Shown: one piece after another, positions 4,377-5,816 of the stretch | Numbering within the stretch: position 1 is the stretch's first letter | Layout of the letters: every line of letters starts with the position of its first letter | Made by a program: the position numbers and the translations under genes | Notes under the pieces: model-generated | The model's database searches: none | What the model saw: only the letters and a program-made list of their open reading frames with translations | Told to the model about the DNA's origin: nothing | NCBI GenBank assembly: GCA_003648675.1 | Contig: QMPS01000059.1 | Span: 1 to 5,816 of the forward strand | Length of the DNA: 5,816 nt | Source of the DNA: Aquificota bacterium | Lineage (GTDB): Bacteria > Thermosulfidibacterota > Thermosulfidibacteria > Thermosulfidibacterales > B14-G1 | Reading direction: 5' to 3'

Positions 4377-5816
4377 ATGATCAATCCCCATGAGATCACC
4401 CGGCACGTTTATTGGAACATACCCCTTATATTCAAGATACTGGTCTATGTAGGCGGCCTGGGCGTCATAGCTCTGGCCGCCTGGGCCGTCTACCAGCGGA
4501 TCCAGATCTGGAAAAAGGGGAGAGAAGAGGACAGAAAAGACAACCTGAAGGAGCGCCTCATCTTTGCCGCCAAAAACGTCTTCTTCCACACCCGAATCCT
4601 CAAAGACCAGTATCCAGGCATCATGCACCTGGCCATCTTCTGGGGATTCTTGGTCCTCCTTATAGGCACCATTCTAGTGGCCATCGAAGCAGACGTACCC
4701 TTTGTCCACTTCTATTACGGTGTCTTCTACCTCCTAGTCTCTCTAGCCCTAGACATAGCCGGGCTGGTCCTCATCATTGGCATATGCATGGCCCTCTATA
4801 GGCGGCTCAAAGAGAAACCCGACAGGCTCCAACCCGAGAAAGCCGAAGACAACCTCATCCTCTATCTCCTCCTGGCCGTGGCTGTGACAGGCTTTTTGAC
4901 AGAGGCCGTGCGCATCGCGGCCCAGGGCTTTCCCAAATTTGAGCTATATTCCATCGTCGGTTTCATTCTGGCCATCCCTCTGAACATTGTAGGGATCAAT
5001 GGCACTTTGGCCCATCGCTTCTTCTGGTTCATCCACATGGTCTGTTCTTTCGCCTTCATTGCCTATATAGGCTACTCCAAGCTCCTCCACATCGTGGTCA
5101 CCCCCGCCAGCATCGTCTTCAGGGACAGAAGATCCTACGGAGTTGTAGACCCCATCCCCGACATGGAAGAAGCCGAGAGCTTCGGCCTCACCAAGATAGA
5201 AGAGCTCAGCTGGAAGCAGCTCATGGACCTAGACGCCTGTATGAGGTGTGGTCGCTGCCAAGAGGCCTGCCCTGCCCACAGCACGGACAAGCCCCTGTCT
5301 CCCAAGAACCTCATACAGGACCTGAAGGAGCACATGAACGACCGGCTGGCGAAGGGCAAAGACCCCGAGGAGTGCACCCCCTATCAGAAAATCTCTGACG
5401 ACGTGCTGTGGGCCTGTACCACCTGCGCCGCATGCATGGAGGAGTGCCCTGCCTACATTGAACACATCGACAAGATCGTCGAGATGCGCCGCTATCTGAG
5501 CCTCATGGAAGGCCGCATACCTGAGGAGCTGAACCAGACCTTCCGGAACATGGAGAACAACTATAATCCCTGGGGTGTAGGCTTCGCCAACAGGGCCGAC
5601 TGGGCAGAAGGCCTGGATATTCCCCTTTTATCCGAAAAGGGATCAGCAGAGTATCTCCTGTGGGTAGGCTGCGCCGGAGCATACGACGATCGCTACAAGA
5701 AGGTGATGAGGGCCCTGGTGGAAATCCTTAAAGCTGCCAACATCGACTTTGCCATCCTAGGCACTGAGGAAAAATGCTGCGGCGACTGGGCCAGAAGGCT
5801 GGGCAATGAGTATATA
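4377..5816 (+). CDS. Membrane-bound Fe-S oxidoreductase, EMO type (Etf:menaquinone oxidoreductase), cut by right edge
   Basis: The frame is open from ATG 4377 to the last base: 480 residues without a stop. The N-terminal 240 residues form a NarI-like cytochrome b-type membrane part with about six hydrophobic helices (16-39, 82-103, 112-141, 160-182, 190-208, 212-241). Possible haem-ligand histidines are His84, His213, His220 and His238. A soluble part follows with two Cx2Cx2Cx3CP clusters, Cys288/291/294/298 and Cys347/350/353/357, each typical for a [4Fe-4S] cluster. Next comes the start of an HdrD-like CCG domain (DUF224): Cys432 in VGCAGAY and Cys467-Cys468-Gly469. A second CCG domain and roughly 200 residues are expected beyond the window. 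This architecture directly after etfBA matches EMO of syntrophic and metal-reducing bacteria, which moves electrons from reduced Etf to (methyl)menaquinone. Glycolate-oxidase-like or Hdr-like roles are less likely in this context. Confidence 0.9.
   Translation, partial: MINPHEITRHVYWNIPLIFKILVYVGGLGVIALAAWAVYQRIQIWKKGREEDRKDNLKERLIFAAKNVFFHTRILKDQYPGIMHLAIFWGFLVLLIGTILVAIEADVPFVHFYYGVFYLLVSLALDIAGLVLIIGICMALYRRLKEKPDRLQPEKAEDNLILYLLLAVAVTGFLTEAVRIAAQGFPKFELYSIVGFILAIPLNIVGINGTLAHRFFWFIHMVCSFAFIAYIGYSKLLHIVVTPASIVFRDRRSYGVVDPIPDMEEAESFGLTKIEELSWKQLMDLDACMRCGRCQEACPAHSTDKPLSPKNLIQDLKEHMNDRLAKGKDPEECTPYQKISDDVLWACTTCAACMEECPAYIEHIDKIVEMRRYLSLMEGRIPEELNQTFRNMENNYNPWGVGFANRADWAEGLDIPLLSEKGSAEYLLWVGCAGAYDDRYKKVMRALVEILKAANIDFAILGTEEKCCGDWARRLGNEYI

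Noticed and set aside
3924..4628. 234-residue open frame on the - strand
   Set aside because: It is antisense to the conserved FAD domain of etfA and the EMO start, shows no recognisable motif, and has no supporting signals.
4412..4801. 129-residue + strand frame inside the EMO-like gene
   Set aside because: His/Pro/Arg-rich shadow; the frame from 4377 shows membrane helices and Fe-S motifs and remains open to the edge.

Overview
The window shows one densely packed + strand stretch of anaerobic-type short-chain fatty acid (beta-oxidation) metabolism, read as two transcription units. No mobile element, CRISPR array, tRNA or rRNA is visible, and I see no credible gene on the - strand. Strong AGGAGG-type ribosome binding sites, moderately GC-rich DNA with many CTA, ATA and AGG/AGA codons, and an acyl-CoA dehydrogenase/Etf/membrane Fe-S oxidoreductase gene set suggest an anaerobic, probably menaquinone-containing bacterium. 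A syntrophic or sulfate-reducing clostridial Firmicute, or a Desulfobacterota-like lineage, would fit. This taxonomic guess is an inference and is weak.

Unit 1 (1..2478): the C-terminal 111 residues of an acetyl-CoA acetyltransferase (thiolase), then 3-hydroxyacyl-CoA dehydrogenase (hbd, true start 354), then a short-chain acyl-CoA dehydrogenase (1288..2430). The unit closes with an excellent intrinsic terminator: a 12-bp perfect stem at 2440..2470 followed by TTTTT. A 7-bp hairpin without a U-tract lies in the 70-nt hbd/acd gap. No enoyl-CoA hydratase is present in the window.

Control region (2431..2571): terminator, then a TTGACA -35-like hexamer, then an 18-bp dyad (TGA-N-TGA...TCA-N-TCA) at 2532..2549 that closely resembles the operator of the TetR-type fatty-acid regulator FadR of Bacillus, then a strong Shine-Dalgarno sequence.

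Unit 2 (2572..5816, open at the right edge): etfB, etfA and a large membrane-bound Fe-S oxidoreductase of the DUF224/HdrD-like family. The last of these matches the EMO type (electron transfer flavoprotein:menaquinone oxidoreductase). It has no stop codon inside the window: 480 residues are visible, covering six membrane segments, two Cx2Cx2Cx3CP clusters and most of the first CCG domain.

Together: the acyl-CoA dehydrogenase removes two electrons from an acyl-CoA, EtfBA carries them, and the EMO-like protein passes them to membrane quinone. Hbd and thiolase complete the oxidation to acetyl-CoA. EtfBA-EMO sits behind its own promoter and a putative acyl-CoA-responsive operator, so it could serve several acyl-CoA dehydrogenases. 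The most interesting content is this electron conduit and its control region. EMO-type systems are already known, so I do not claim a wholly new system.
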